From positions 273,001 through 337,000 of the forward strand of contig OU744454.1 in assembly GCA_916610825.1 (NCBI GenBank): DNA of 64,000 nt, written 5' to 3'. Position 1 is the stretch's first letter. Each line of letters begins with the position of its first letter. Position numbers and translations under genes: made by a program. Source of the stretch: Haliclystus octoradiatus. Taxonomy: Eukaryota > Cnidaria > Staurozoa > Stauromedusae > Haliclystidae. Below are positions 43,001 through 55,267 of the stretch, piece after piece. The notes under the pieces are model-generated. The model searched no databases, was not told where the DNA came from, and saw nothing but the letters and a program-made list of their open reading frames with translations.

Positions 43001-46000
43001 GCAGAAATTATCCATGTCTTTTATAATCAATCAATATGTCAACACTTCCTTCTGTGTTGCCAACATCATTTTCTGTTTAAGTAAATTCCATGTAATGTGA
43101 CATAATAATTGCTTTGAAAAATATAGAGTTTCTACAGTTAGTTCTATTTCAAGATGGTATCTACTTTCCCAAGCCTCCTTAATATATAACTGAGTGTTGC
43201 TACGATAGAAAGGCCGCCATACATTTATACTAATCCAATATTTAAATACTGTAATGTGATATTCCAGTGACACCATTGATACCAGCAGGGCTCGCAGCAA
43301 TTATAATTCAGTCTTGAAAGTGCACCCACCTAGCATAGTAGTCAAATCTTTTTTAGCTATTGAACAATTTTATCTTGAATATTTTTAGTATGAAAATGAT
43401 GCTGAATTCTTTGATATGATAATATAAGTCAATCCGGAAAGAAAAGAACCTGGCACCAGTTCCAATATTGCATTTTTAATATTTTTTCCTTCCGGATTGA
43501 CTTATATTATCATACCAAAGAATTCAGCATCATTTTCATACTAAAAATATTCAAGATAAAATTGTTCAATAGCTAAAAAAGATTTGCCATGTTTACCTAC
43601 CTCAAATTCCTTGTATGCTTTCTCAAACTGTTTTGACGATCTCGCTTCTTTCTCCAATTCAATTAGAATCTGGTCGTGACGCTGAATGTAGCTCGTGTAC
43701 AGCTAATAAACAAAATAAAATTCTCTTTTCATCCAAATTATTATTCAACATAATTAATTTAACGGTGTGATTACTGACCATGACTTGTTTCATGTTGCGT
43801 TGCATAATGTCGCCGATGTGTTGACCATTTTCAGTGCCAGCAGAGGAGAGATTCTTTTCCCTGGAAGATAATGTTATTAAACAGTTACCTTGGTGACAAT
43901 TATAGAGTGGGAGAGAGAGCGCCGCCACTTACCAAAGACCAACTCGCTCTTCTAGTTCAGCCAAAAGAGAACAATGGAAATCATACAGTGGGTCAATGTT
44001 GGTGAATAAAAGGGACTGAATTGTAGGGGGAAGAACATCGTCTTGGCTGAGAACACTTCGAAACGACTAAAAACAAAACCAAAAATTACAACTAAACATG
44101 TGAGGATATAAAATAATGACAAAGAATGAATTGTGCATCACTCACAACTGTCAGCACTTCTAGGTCCTTGACATACCTAAAAATAATAATTTAAATTAAT
44201 CAAAACGAGCTTTTTAATTGTGTTGACCAACAAAAGCTGACATCAACGTATATATATCTCACGTGCGCTCAGTCAGCAGTAATTCGCGTGCCATAAAGTA
44301 AACAACATTTTCAGTTGCCTAAACAAACAATGAGCGTAATATGTTATATTAATAATAATAATAATAATAAATCTGGCTTCTTATTTGTTTACCTTGGTGC
44401 GCTTCATACTGTCAGTTGTACTTTCCCCGCGTGAACTACATACACTGCTAGTTCTTGACAAAGGCATGTCATCATCAAATAGATTATTGTTGTCTTCTGT
44501 GTCCGTAGTCTTCTGTGTCACACTGATGGATTGGTCAGTGAACACGCAACCGTTTGCATCATCATCTACAATAACAGCAAATGGAGACCACTTTGAATGA
44601 ACCACAGAAAAAGTGAGATGCGAACAAACTGAGACAAGTTCAACAACAAAAGACAGGATTCTATTCTGATGCATATATTTGACATAATTTATAATAATTA
44701 TATTATCTGTGGACTGATACAATCATTCATGGGACACATAATTAACCATGTCAAACAATTAAATGCTGTAATACAAATCAGTTACAATGGAATTCAGTAG
44801 TAGAAAGGTTTGATTATAAAATAATTTCTCTGCACTGTTTCAATATAAATGAAATCAAAAATGTTTTTGTCAGTCTTGGTCTTGACACACATGTAACTGC
44901 ACACTGTGATAGTATTATGACAATGACGAAGACGATTGCACAGGTGTCATCAGTCAGTACTTTTTGCAAGGTGCTTGGTCTGTGACGTCACTGACAAGTG
45001 TCACCCTCAAGGCAGCAACAGAGGCAAACAGATTCAAACGAGAAATGCGCTAGATTTGCGATGGCGAGTATCTTGCCATGATGGCATCAACATTAAAGTC
45101 AAGGCCTGAAAACGAAAGAGAGTCAATATGATGGACATTTGTCAGTCAAGGCCATGACGACGGTTAGTGAGGTCAGTTGTTGTTTAGTACGGTACGTGTG
45201 TGTGTGTATGTGCATTTATATGTGTGTCAAGACCTGAAGACTAAACAAATACGGATAGGATGTTAGTAGAATGATATTAGTAGTGTATTCATTCACATGT
45301 GTGTTCAAATAACACATACCAATATTATTCTAATTGATTTGCTTACTGTCATTCCCTTTGTTTTCTTCTGTTCTGCATTGCTCCTTTAAATTGACTTCTT
45401 CTGAATAATCTCTGTTGCCGTTGCATTTCGTAGTAAGCTTAGCTGATTGTTCACCGTCTTCATTATCTATAACAGCCGTTGTTAATTCATACTGCCAACC
45501 GCTACGACCTGACTCATATTCCTTCTCTATCTTCTGTGTAACTGACTCTTCGTCTTCTTCTTCTTCTTTGTGGTTTCGGTGATTGTTTGTTAAAGTGTGG
45601 TCTTGATTATCATTGTGAGCTTTGTCGTCATCCATCGTCACCATAGGTGTCACTTCATCATGTTCCATACGAATGACATGTTGTTCTTGGAATTCTTCAC
45701 TGATAGTGATGACGGGTGTAGGACTTGATTCTGTTGTCCTGTTCTCAGAGGCTAGTTGTCCTTCTATGTGTTCAGCTCTGGACGCTATTGGTGAGTCTGT
45801 TGTAAACGATACACTGCCTTCATCAGCAGACACGTTTTGTTGACAACTAGAGCTTTGAGATGAATGAAATGACGACATGGTTGGTGCTTTTGATGTTAAA
45901 CTTGAATCATGTGCTTGCTTTCGTCCATTGTTACTCATTTCAGGGTGATTGTTTCTGCTTGTGCAAGATCTGAAATAAATCCATTCCTTTTTAAAACAAT

Positions 46001-49000
46001 GATACATAATGTACAAATGACTTTTCTAAAACATTTTATAGAAAGACCCTGGCAGTGATTTTTTTAATCAAATTTCAAGAAGTTGTCTGCCAGAACTAAA
46101 AGATATTTTCTTTAAATGCCTTTCGAGTCTGATGAACTAAACAATGTCACAAAAGATAAATACTATCATTGACATGTGAATACGAATTATAAATAAAATA
46201 TCGATTATCACAACCTGTTTATCTGGTTACTGCAAATACAATATGCATGCATGATTAACATGTGGATGGCATCAATGCATACACATGGCATTCACATAAA
46301 ACTTGCTTTCTGGTGTATTTCACGAAATAATTCTCATGTGAAGAAAGTGGTCAATGATGAGACTGATGTTTGAATTAATTAATCTACGGTAATTCAAAAC
46401 TTTTCTTGTTACCTTTCGCCATCAAAACTTGGAATTCTGTCCTTCGAATCTTGGAATATTTGCTTCTGTGTGCGTCCACTACACCAAACAAAAATAAATA
46501 AATATAATTATATTTGGTCTACAGTTGATGAAATGAGTTTTGTAATTTATGATTACATATCAATATTTACCTATATCTGTAGCGGGATCCTCTAGATATA
46601 AGAGATCGACGTCGCTGCTGATCAGTAGCAGATCTTTGCCTGTCAAACGCAATCATAGCGATAACATAAGACTACCAATTACGCATAATGATATCAACTC
46701 ACACACCCACATCCCACCCACATGATATGCGCCACACACCCTACCTGAAGAAGCTATGGTGAGCAATGCAAACTTTCCAGAATCCTTTGCAGGCATTACG
46801 AGTTTTCATCGTAAACTCAAGTAGATCATTGACATTTGTCTAAACAAGACAAACAACATCAATAACAATTAAATCAAATTACAAAAAAAAACATCAGATG
46901 ATCATAATTTAATACGCTGATATAAAAATGCATTGCCAACCTCGTAATGCAGTTTAATAAGCAATTTCTTTTTCTTGAAACTTAGTTTCCGTATTAATGC
47001 CCTGCATGTAAAGGAACAGTAGTGATACTTAATAGACATGACTAATTTAATTGATTGTGAGACAGACAGTGATGATGCATTGTTACTGTACCATGAAAAT
47101 GAATTGATTCGATGTGAGTCTTGGAACACAATCAATCCCATATGGTAAACAGACAAAGATATCTCACTACCCACTCCGTCCTGATGAAAACAAATTTACC
47201 GTGAAAATAAACAACTCTCTTCTGATTGACATGTTAGTTGCGATACACAATGATGACGCGTATACCTTAGCTGGGTAAGGTATCATTCCATACATTTCAA
47301 GTTGCCTAGCAACATCCAACATGTTATGATCTGCCTCAGATGGCGTCTGTCCTCTACAAATCGAATAATAAAGATTAGAAAAGAAAATAAGCTCTAGAGA
47401 GTGACGGAAGAAGGGAATGGCTCATCACCTGTGGCTTTTGTGATAGTCAATTATCTTATCTTCAACAACATCAGTCTAAAACGTAACATAAAACATTCCT
47501 TGTAGGCTAAAACGGAATAATGATTCTATCCTCACCAATCAATGAGAAAATAAGACCTACCTGATGTGGAACAAATTGAAATCCAGAGAGATACCCCTCT
47601 TTATGTGATAGAGGATCAAAGTCACCAAGTTCACCTGATCAAATAGAAATTATTCACAAAATGAATCTGATCGATATCATATCAATTACTTGCAGAATCA
47701 GAAATAAGCGTGTTATAATTTTGATCTGGTTTGAAGAAGTAAAGAAAATGAAATGTATCACATTAATTATGTTAATTATGTTAGTAACCTTGAACGATAA
47801 ACGATGCAAGTAGAGCGCCAGTGTCTTCAGAGCAATGCAATCTGATAAATAAACAAACATGGATACAAAATTGATAATTGATAAACAAACAAACAAAAAC
47901 ACTGCCAGTATCCATTTGGTACAGAAACTCAAATTTAAGATGCTTTCAGACCATCTACCGGATCTGTGCATGAAAACTAAATGGATGATACTTAGCAATC
48001 TATCATAACATAAGTTAATATGATGATTTTAATCTTACCTTCCATCTAGTAGATCTCGACGAACTTGAAGTGTGAACAAGTATCTTGAAAAACAATAGAT
48101 AGATTGATGTTACCAAAGCAAAGATACCGCCAATGTGAGTGACAACCAACATTGTAGCATACATATATTGGACGTAGCATACCTCGTGTATTCTTGTAAG
48201 GTATTAGGATCTGGCGCGTAGAACATGACTCTGAATTTGAATGTCACCTTGGATGGATCTACAGATATGATATTAAAATAGGTAGTCATAGGCATACACA
48301 TTCATGTTTATTTTCACACACAAAGACGTTGATGGTACCTTTGACTTGTTTGCGGATTGATTTTAATGAATCCACCCAACACTAAACGAACAAACAAACA
48401 TGAATGAATGAATGTAGCAGTCATACCACATTGCTTTCGTAATCTAGTTATTAATCTAAATATATTAATTATTTGTCAATTTTAGTCATACCACATTGCT
48501 TTTGTAATCTAGTTATTAATCTAGATATATTAATTATTTGTCAATTTTAGTCATACCACATTGCTTTCGTAATCTAGTTATTAATCTAGATATATTAATT
48601 ATTTGTCAATTTTAGTCATACCACATTGCTTTCGTAATCTAGTTATTAATCTAGATATATTAATTATTTGTCAATCTTAGTCATACCACATTGCTTTCGT
48701 AATCTAGTTATTAATCTAGATATATTAATTATTTGTCAATTTTAGTCATACCACATTGCTTTTGTAATCTAGTTATTAATCTAGATATATTAATTATTTG
48801 TCAATTTTAGTCATACCACATTGCTTTCGTAATCTAGTTATTAATCTAGATATATTAATTATTTGTCAATTTTAGTCATACCATATTGCTTTTGTAATCT
48901 AGTTATTAATCTAGATATATTAATTATTTGTCAATTTTAGTCATACCACATTGCTTTCGTAATCTAGTTATTAATCTAGATATATTAATTATTTGTCAAT

Positions 49001-52000
49001 TTTAGTCATACCACATTGCTTTCGTAATCTAGTTATTAACTCATTCCCTCCCAGGTTTATTTTCACTTGTGCCCAAGTTTTTTTTCAACATGGCGGACAT
49101 TTTGTTATAACTCAAATGTTTTCGTCTCTAGAGGCTCTGCATATAGTAATAGGTTTACATGATATATATCACTGGAAAGATAATACTATTGGCTTTGATT
49201 TGATTGCTTATATATCAGAATTGATTGAGAAACAAAGAAATTACAATGAATTAAATATAGACACGGAAGCATATCATCGAAGAAAATAATGGTTACGTAG
49301 TTAGTATATTGTACAAACTTATAATAAAATGACCATTTTGAGCAATTTAAGGTGAAAAATATGGTTTATTATATATTGTTTTGTACTTAGAAGATGTATA
49401 TAAGGTCTTATCTATTACTTGATACTATTATTATTGAAAATAAAAAATTGGACGATAACAGCAAAACTTTTCATCATGCGGCTGATATTTGTTTAGCTAG
49501 AGGCTCAGAAGCTTATAGTTTGTTTACATATTATATACGGTTGAAAAGATAATATTGTTGGCTATCATTTGATTGCCTATATATTATATTTGAACAAGAA
49601 ATAAAGAAATTACAGTGAATTGAATATAGGCATTACAAACAATGACTATGTAGCTATCATAGTGTAAAAATTTACAAATAAACAAACTATTTTGAACAAT
49701 GAAAGTTACAAATAATATTTTTGTATATATTTATAAAGACTAAAAGTTGAATTTATGATTTCTGTGTTTCTGTATACCATTATTATGTAAATACAAATCT
49801 AAATTATGACTGTCCTTTTCATGCAATATGAAACGAATTTATTGTTGTTATTGTTATATGAAAAATAAAATTACCTATATTGAACTTGGGTATGATATTT
49901 TTCAAAGCAATTTTTGGGATGTAAATGTGGTTGGTCTTCACAACCACTACATATAAATTTTGTTCTCTTTCTTTCGTCTGGTTTGTTGCATACCACACAT
50001 GCCCTGTCAGCATCAACAAATCTTACTAGATGGGGCTGGTTTGACATTCTGTCTAAGAAAGAACAGGTTGGTGGCCGTCCCTGTCTTCTACTTGGTTGCA
50101 TATTGTCCCCATCTTCTTCATGGGCCCACTCCATCATTTGTGATAGCAAATCTTTCTTGAATTGTAGTAAATTCTTTTTACCTAAATTGTTATCAGAATT
50201 ACTCAAAACAAGCAGTATGTGCGCATTGATTTGCGTAACCTCGAGAAGCCATAAGAAAACTCTTTTCCACCATTTTTTTACCTTTCTCTGATACTGGGGA
50301 TAATAAGATGTCATCTGATCAGCTAAATCGCATCCATTCATGTTCTGATTGTAATCGTTCACTGTCTAAGGCATTTCTACTTCCTCTCGTTTGCGCTGGA
50401 CAGTGACATTTTCTGCAACAGCATACGTTGATACAATTATGCAAGGCTTTTTAGCTTTCTTGTCTCTTCAAATTGCTGTCAAAACACCATCAGATGAAAT
50501 AGAACCTGATTCAGCTACTTCCCTATAATATTTGGCTACCCGATGATCTGGTAAGAGGGTTTTTACTTCTGGGGGGAGCCCAACCCTGTTCCTGTTCAAT
50601 GTTCCTGTATAATACATTTTTCTATCATTCAGAAATTTAATTAGAGCATGGGTTGTGTAGTACCGGTCTGCATAAATGTGATGCCCCTTTCCAAGGGGGA
50701 CCAACAATGTTTCAAAAATTTTCTCTGCATGCCCCCTACTCCCATCGTCAGAGGCAACATAGGACGTGTGTGACCCAAAATATGTCAAGATATTATAAAC
50801 ATACCCAGTTGCAGCATCACAAAGTCCAAAAGTTTTAATATGGTAATTTGCAGGCTTATTAGGGTTATACTGTTTATACTTCCACCTGCCTTTCCATCCA
50901 ATGACCATTTCATCAATACTAACTTCTTTGAAGGGGTAGAACACTTCTTGAAATTTTGACAACAAAAGATTTATAAAAGGTTCAATTTTCTCTTTACCAG
51001 AATTACTATTTCCATCTGATTCTTCTCCCACATGGAGCATGGTATGGTATATAGCTTCGAACCTGGCTCTTGGAAATACTTTCCCGTACCAACTTACATG
51101 TAAAAAGTCACTGGTGGACCAGTATTCTTTCACTGTGGGTCTTTTGTCAATTCCCTGTGCAATCAATACTGCCAAAAATTTAATAAGTTCTGACTTTGAA
51201 ATGGGACTCCAATTTAAAAACACAGAATATCTACGACTCGGCCTGTTCATTGCTACTTTAGTTTCTGCGTATGAATTTATAAGTGAACACATCTTGTCCA
51301 TAACATCTTCAGTTAACAACAAACGCAGAGCAGCTAATGACGTTGCAATTTCTCCGATATTTTCTCCCATTCCACAAGATTTATTAGGCACAAAACGAAA
51401 ATTATGTACACGGCTATCAGCACCAGCTTTAACTTCAGCAAATTTCCGTGTATCATTTGCCTTCTTTTTAGAAGACTTTGTTGTTTTTTGCCGTTTACTG
51501 CTGGATGACGATGGTAAATTTTCGTGAGCTTCGATCAGCTGATTTTGGTCAGACTCATTTCTTACGGCAATGTTTATGTCCTCCTCAATATTTTCGTCAT
51601 CTATTGTATCAACCATACTACAATCTGGATCAGCCGTATAAGATTCATCACTCTCACTACTTTCAGTGTCGGAAAGAGAATCAGAACAGCCTAAAATAAG
51701 ACTTCTAGCAAAATCAGCTGACACGCGTTGGCTAGGACGTGCCATTTTGAAATAATATAAATGAGAAATTCTCGAAGAAAACACAACAAACCAAAAATAT
51801 TGCTAATTTATTCATTTATTGATCATTTCCTGTCGGATTTTTTGCATATATTAGCTTAAATATACATAAGGAACAAAGAAGACGACTTTTTCTACCTTTT
51901 GGTCGACCAATGGGATTGATATTGCTAATTTATGCGAGAGCCACTGTGAGCGGCTTCTGGTACACAACGTCACAACTGCGAGCCGCTCAGAGCGGCTTCT

Positions 52001-55000
52001 GGTACGCAATGAGTTAATCTAGATATATTAATTATTTGTCAATTTTAGTCATACCACATTGCTTTCGTAATCTAGTTATTAATCTAGATATATTAATTAT
52101 TTGTCAATTTTAGTCATACCACATTGCTTTCGTAATCTAGTTATTAATCTAGATATATTAATTATTTGTCAATTTTAGTCATACCACATTGCTTTTGTAA
52201 TCTAGTTATTAATCTAGATATATTAATTATTTGTCAATTTTAGTCATACCACATTGCTTTCGTAATCTAGTTATTAATCTAGATATATTAATTATTTGTC
52301 AATTTTAGTCATACCATATTGCTTTTGTAATCTAGTTATTAATCTAGATATATTAATTATTTGTCAATTTTAGTCATACCACATTGCTTTCGTAATCTAG
52401 TTATTAATCTAGATATATTAATTATTTGTCAATTTTAGTCATACCATATTGCTTTTGTAATCTAGTTATTAATCTAGATATATTAATTATTTGTCAATTT
52501 TAGTCATACCACATTGCTTTCGTAATCTAGTTATTAATCTAGATATATTAATTATTTGTCAATTTTAGTCATACCATATTGCTTTCGTAATCTAGTTATT
52601 AATCTAGATATATTGATTATTTGTCAATTTTAGTCATACCACATTGCTTTTGTAATCTAGTTATTAATCTAGATATATTAATTATTTGTCAATTTTAGTC
52701 ATACCACATTGCTTTCGTAATCTAGTTATTAATCTAGATATATTGATTATTTGTCAATTTTAGTCATACCACATTGCTTTCGTAATCTAGATATTGAAGA
52801 CCAAAATACTCTGATTCTTCTAGATTTAAATGTTCGTTTACTTTTGAATATAACACCTCCCCTTTCATGCGCGTCTGAAAAATAAGATAAAATAAATAAA
52901 TAAAAATAATTAATCAAAACTTTAAGAGTAATCGACTATAATAGGCTACAACCCACAAGAGAGCATCATCACAATGAGACAGTTTGATAAGGATAGACGT
53001 CTGTGAACTGACGAGGAAACGAAACTATTCATATGCCCCTATATGGCAGTGAAAATGTAACAACATTTGTTAGATATAAATAGATATTGAGACAGTATCG
53101 CATTTTAAAAACATTTGAAAAATAATCTCAATTCTTCTTCAAGATTCATATTATGTCTTTATCTGCAGAATCTTTAAATTTTAATTTTAGCTTTGGATAG
53201 GCCTTAGATAGGCCTTTGACACCTTGGATAGGCCTATGCAAGTGATGAAATTTGAATATCATTTAATTGAATCAACTTTTAATACAATTATAATATAACA
53301 TTCTCTCTTCTTATTAGGCCTACTACAGCCTAGAGCTTGAAGAGTTGTGAGTGTTTATAGGATAATTTCATTACAGTCAAACATGTTATAACAGTCACCC
53401 CTATACAGCGGCCACCTGTCTATAGTAGTCACTCTTGCAATGTTTAAAATAGTATTTTCTATTGAATCAAACCTGTGTATAAAGGCCGCCTGTCTATAAT
53501 GGTCAATTTATCTACCCCTCGTAGCTGGCCATTATATACAGTAAGCTGTGCCAGTAAGCTGCATATTTTTCGTATGAATCTAGGTACTGTATATTTTTCC
53601 TTCCCCTTGTGAAGTTTGATTTTGTATGCGATAAGTTCATAGATAGTGTTTAGCATGGCATGGCTGGCTAGGATTGGGCAGCCATTAGAGGTCTAAACAA
53701 ATTCTGGGCATCTGATGTCAATACTGACGTTAGTCATTAAGTTATGACTGTCCAGATACACAATAGAACTTGTTCTATTATATGCATCTGAAACATGGGT
53801 TCTATCAACCACACTATTGACTCAACTGGACTCAGCCTCCATGCTTCGGCATGCTTTAGGAATACATTGGCCTAACTTACTGTTTACTGCTAAAGTAAGG
53901 AAACTTTCCCTTCTGCCTCTGCTATTTCTTACCAACGTCAGATGTCTTTTTTAGGTCACATCGAAAGATCAAAGACGTATACCCCTCAACCGCTGCATGA
54001 CATCCTTCACTGGCAACCGAAGGAGATGTTTCGACGGGGCTATGGGAAAGTAGCATCTTTTCATAACATTTTGTATTGTGAATTGTCTTATTTACAAGTT
54101 TCTTTGTCAGCTACATGTCTGACCGTGATTTGTGGAATTCTTGCTGTAGAAAATATATTAGACGTAAGACGGACGGCACATTATAATAATGTGACTATCT
54201 ATACTACTATTGCAACTAGCATGGCTCAGATTAAATTACATTTGCATATAATTATGTGAAGATTGGTAATCCAAGTATCCATTTATTAGTCTGCATATGA
54301 TATACGGCATGTTGAGGCCAATGACATGTTCACAGAATGAGTAGCCTACAAGGAGCAGTCCTCATGTGGTGACCTCCCTTTCTAATCACAGACAGGATCT
54401 AACAGGTGTAGCAGATCTCTGAAATTCAAGTTTCTAATCCCGTCATTGAGAAATGTGATACTGAATAATCACAGGTATCCTCATCACTTTGCAGGATGAT
54501 AATATGATATTTTAATATACTTAATTAATTTTATTTCATTGGCGTAATTAGCTGGAATGAACAACTGTTTGAATGGACAATAAAATTAGTTTTATGTTAA
54601 CAAACCGCACAGCTGTTGGAGCCTCAAATCTTTTCATGAGTAAAATGTTCTGAATGAAATGACTCGATCACATAAATTATTGATAGAAATTAGCTAGTCA
54701 TACTTTCGATTTATTTATTTTACTTCAATTGAAGAACACAAATAAAAGTAATAGTTCTAATTGCTTGTTATCAATGAATGTTAAACTGTTTAATTCAAAT
54801 ATAATTTATTGAACATGATTGGGTCGCAGACGACTCAATAATTTCAACATTAATCTTTCTAATCGCTTGTGCGAAAGTGAGAATTATTTAAGAGAAGGCA
54901 CAATAATGCTAGCTCCAGCCTTGCTCAAATCATTGAAACACAACAATAACACAGGGCAATAATAACAACGCAATTTCAGACCCAAAGATCAGATCCTGAG

Positions 55001-55267
55001 ATTGTCATGTAGATTAAGAAAGCCTTATGAATTTAGATTTAGACTGTGATGTGTAATCCAAATTTGTACGACAGATAGCAAAATAAGAGACATGCAATTA
55101 TTATTACTATTAGTATTTATTATTATTAGTATTCCAGCCTATCATTTACTCACTTCAACGTCGAAGGCAACAACTGTGTCATCGAGAAGGGCAACTTGTA
55201 TACGTCCTCTCGTCTTGCTGTGAGGTCCTTTGCTATTATGCCCGCCATTGGTAGCGTCAGAATTCAT
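40088..55267 (-). CDS. FARP: FARP-family Rho/Rac guanine nucleotide exchange factor (FERM-FA-DH-PH-PH), 1,168 aa
   Basis: Membrane-associated GEF linking semaphorin/plexin-type signalling to Rac. Thirty-three exons run from 55154-55267 (Met), 52770-52874, 48339-48381, 48183-48258, 48039-48083, 47789-47841, 47561-47634, 47429-47475, 47266-47353, 47092-47180, 46941-47001, 46745-46839, 46571-46639, 46413-46478, 45347-45969, 44393-44565, 44263-44318, 44146-44176, 43933-44066, 43779-43860, 43601-43702, 42561-42755, 42410-42481, 42271-42339, 42093-42182, 41888-42004, 41771-41806, 41575-41680, 41011-41246, 40818-40925, 40490-40549 and 40311-40402 to 40088-40187. The sum, 3,507 nt, is exactly in frame. 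FERM about 25-300 ([43 protein letters not shown]), FA region SGRTQKQ, long acidic Ser/Thr linker about 340-607, DH about 607-807 ([28 protein letters not shown]), PH1 about 810-925, a CxxC...CxxHC-like insert about 935-970, PH2 about 1035-1150 ([31 protein letters not shown]). The last two blocks are diagnostic of FARP1/2. Confidence 0.95.
41346..41530. mobile_element. Small pogo/Tigger-like MITE in FARP, 185 bp
   Basis: Ends CAGTCAAACT (41346) and AGTTCGACTG (41530) are near-perfect inverses. They are flanked by TA on both sides (41344-41345 and 41531-41532), the target duplication of Tc1/mariner-type elements. The interior repeats 'taatatccca/acatccc' motifs. It lies in the intron between the zinc-like exon and the following exon of FARP. 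Confidence 0.7.
43344..43585. repeat. Near-perfect long hairpin in a FARP intron (96-bp arms, 50-bp loop)
   Basis: Arm 43344-43439 and arm 43490-43585 are exact inverses except for one mismatch that I can see (ttgatatga against ttggtatga). The outer end is AAATCTTTTTTAGC and the inner end CAATCCGGAA. On the gene strand the hairpin begins about 15 bases after the 5' splice site of the exon 43601-43702. Confidence 0.93.
48421..49039. repeat. 65-bp tandem array in FARP intron 2, left part (10 units)
   Basis: Units start 'tcataccacattgctt' at 48421 and every 65 bases to 49006. On the gene strand each unit contains AAGCAATGTG|GTATGA, the exact end of FARP exon 2 plus its 5' splice site. Units vary at a few sites (ttCgt/ttTgt, cAcatt/cAtatt). 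The left edge is only 40 bases from the exon 3 acceptor. The array continues after the piggyBac insertion. Confidence 0.97.
49040..52013 (-). mobile_element. piggyBac-superfamily transposon, 2,974 bp, in the FARP array
   Basis: It is flanked by TTAA target duplications (49036-49039 and 52014-52017). The ends CTCATTCCCTCCCAGG and, inverted, CTCATTGCGTACCAGA form short imperfect terminal repeats. Subterminal 'gagccgctcagagcggcttctgg' palindromic motifs occur near the 52,000 end. It encodes a piggyBac transposase in the gene orientation, interrupted by two stops. It splits a single 65-bp unit, so it came after array growth. Confidence 0.93.
49871..51745 (-). pseudogene. piggyBac transposase, two in-frame stop codons
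   Basis: Start [15 protein letters not shown] at 51745 (an in-frame Met 13 codons earlier is less likely). One reading frame runs to 49871, broken by TGA at about 50468 and TAG at about 50363 with no frameshift between. The N-terminus is acidic and Ser-rich. The catalytic aspartates of the DDD transposase are in place: [23 protein letters not shown] and GCDLADQM. The C-terminal Cys-rich finger [17 protein letters not shown]...CFEKYH is complete. The stops fall in the loop just before the third Asp block. The copy is probably inactive unless read through, but young. Confidence 0.92.
52014..52790. repeat. 65-bp tandem array in FARP intron 2, right part (12 units including exon 2 end)
   Basis: Units start at 52049 and every 65 bases to 52764. 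The last one is the genuine exon 2/intron 2 boundary (exon ends at 52770). Adding the split unit (34 bases left, 31 right of the insertion) restores exactly 65, so the two parts were one array of 22 units. Confidence 0.97.
53374..53540. repeat. MITE-like repeat ('ggccacctgtctatag' family) in FARP intron 1
   Basis: It begins CAGTCAAACATGTTATAACAG, like pogo/Tigger ends, and contains two 'gg(c)cgcctgtctata' blocks shared with 7848-7965. The right end near 'ccattatatacagta' is uncertain. Confidence 0.5.
53768..54175 (+). pseudogene. LINE reverse transcriptase C-terminal fragment
   Basis: The plus strand reads [30 protein letters not shown], then after a one-base shift [33 protein letters not shown]. 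This is the 'YGSETW.l......L......LR..LgI.W......GH..R.........LLW.P' C-terminal pattern of invertebrate LINEs. At least one frameshift; dead copy inside FARP intron 1. Confidence 0.7.

Larger units (their letters stand above)
52875..55153. other. FARP intron 1
   Basis: Holds a MITE-like patch (about 53374-53540, 'cctatacagcggccacctgtctatag') and a LINE relic (53768-54175). The remainder is AT-rich intron with nothing recognised. Confidence 0.6.

Noticed and set aside
49914-51699. Plus-strand open frames across the piggyBac element
   Set aside because: Antisense shadows of the transposase.
48421-52790. Regular 65-bp repeats as a CRISPR array
   Set aside because: There are no unique spacers; whole units repeat, and the locus is a eukaryotic intron.
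53942-54259. 105-codon plus-strand gene in FARP intron 1
   Set aside because: It is part of a frameshifted LINE relic.
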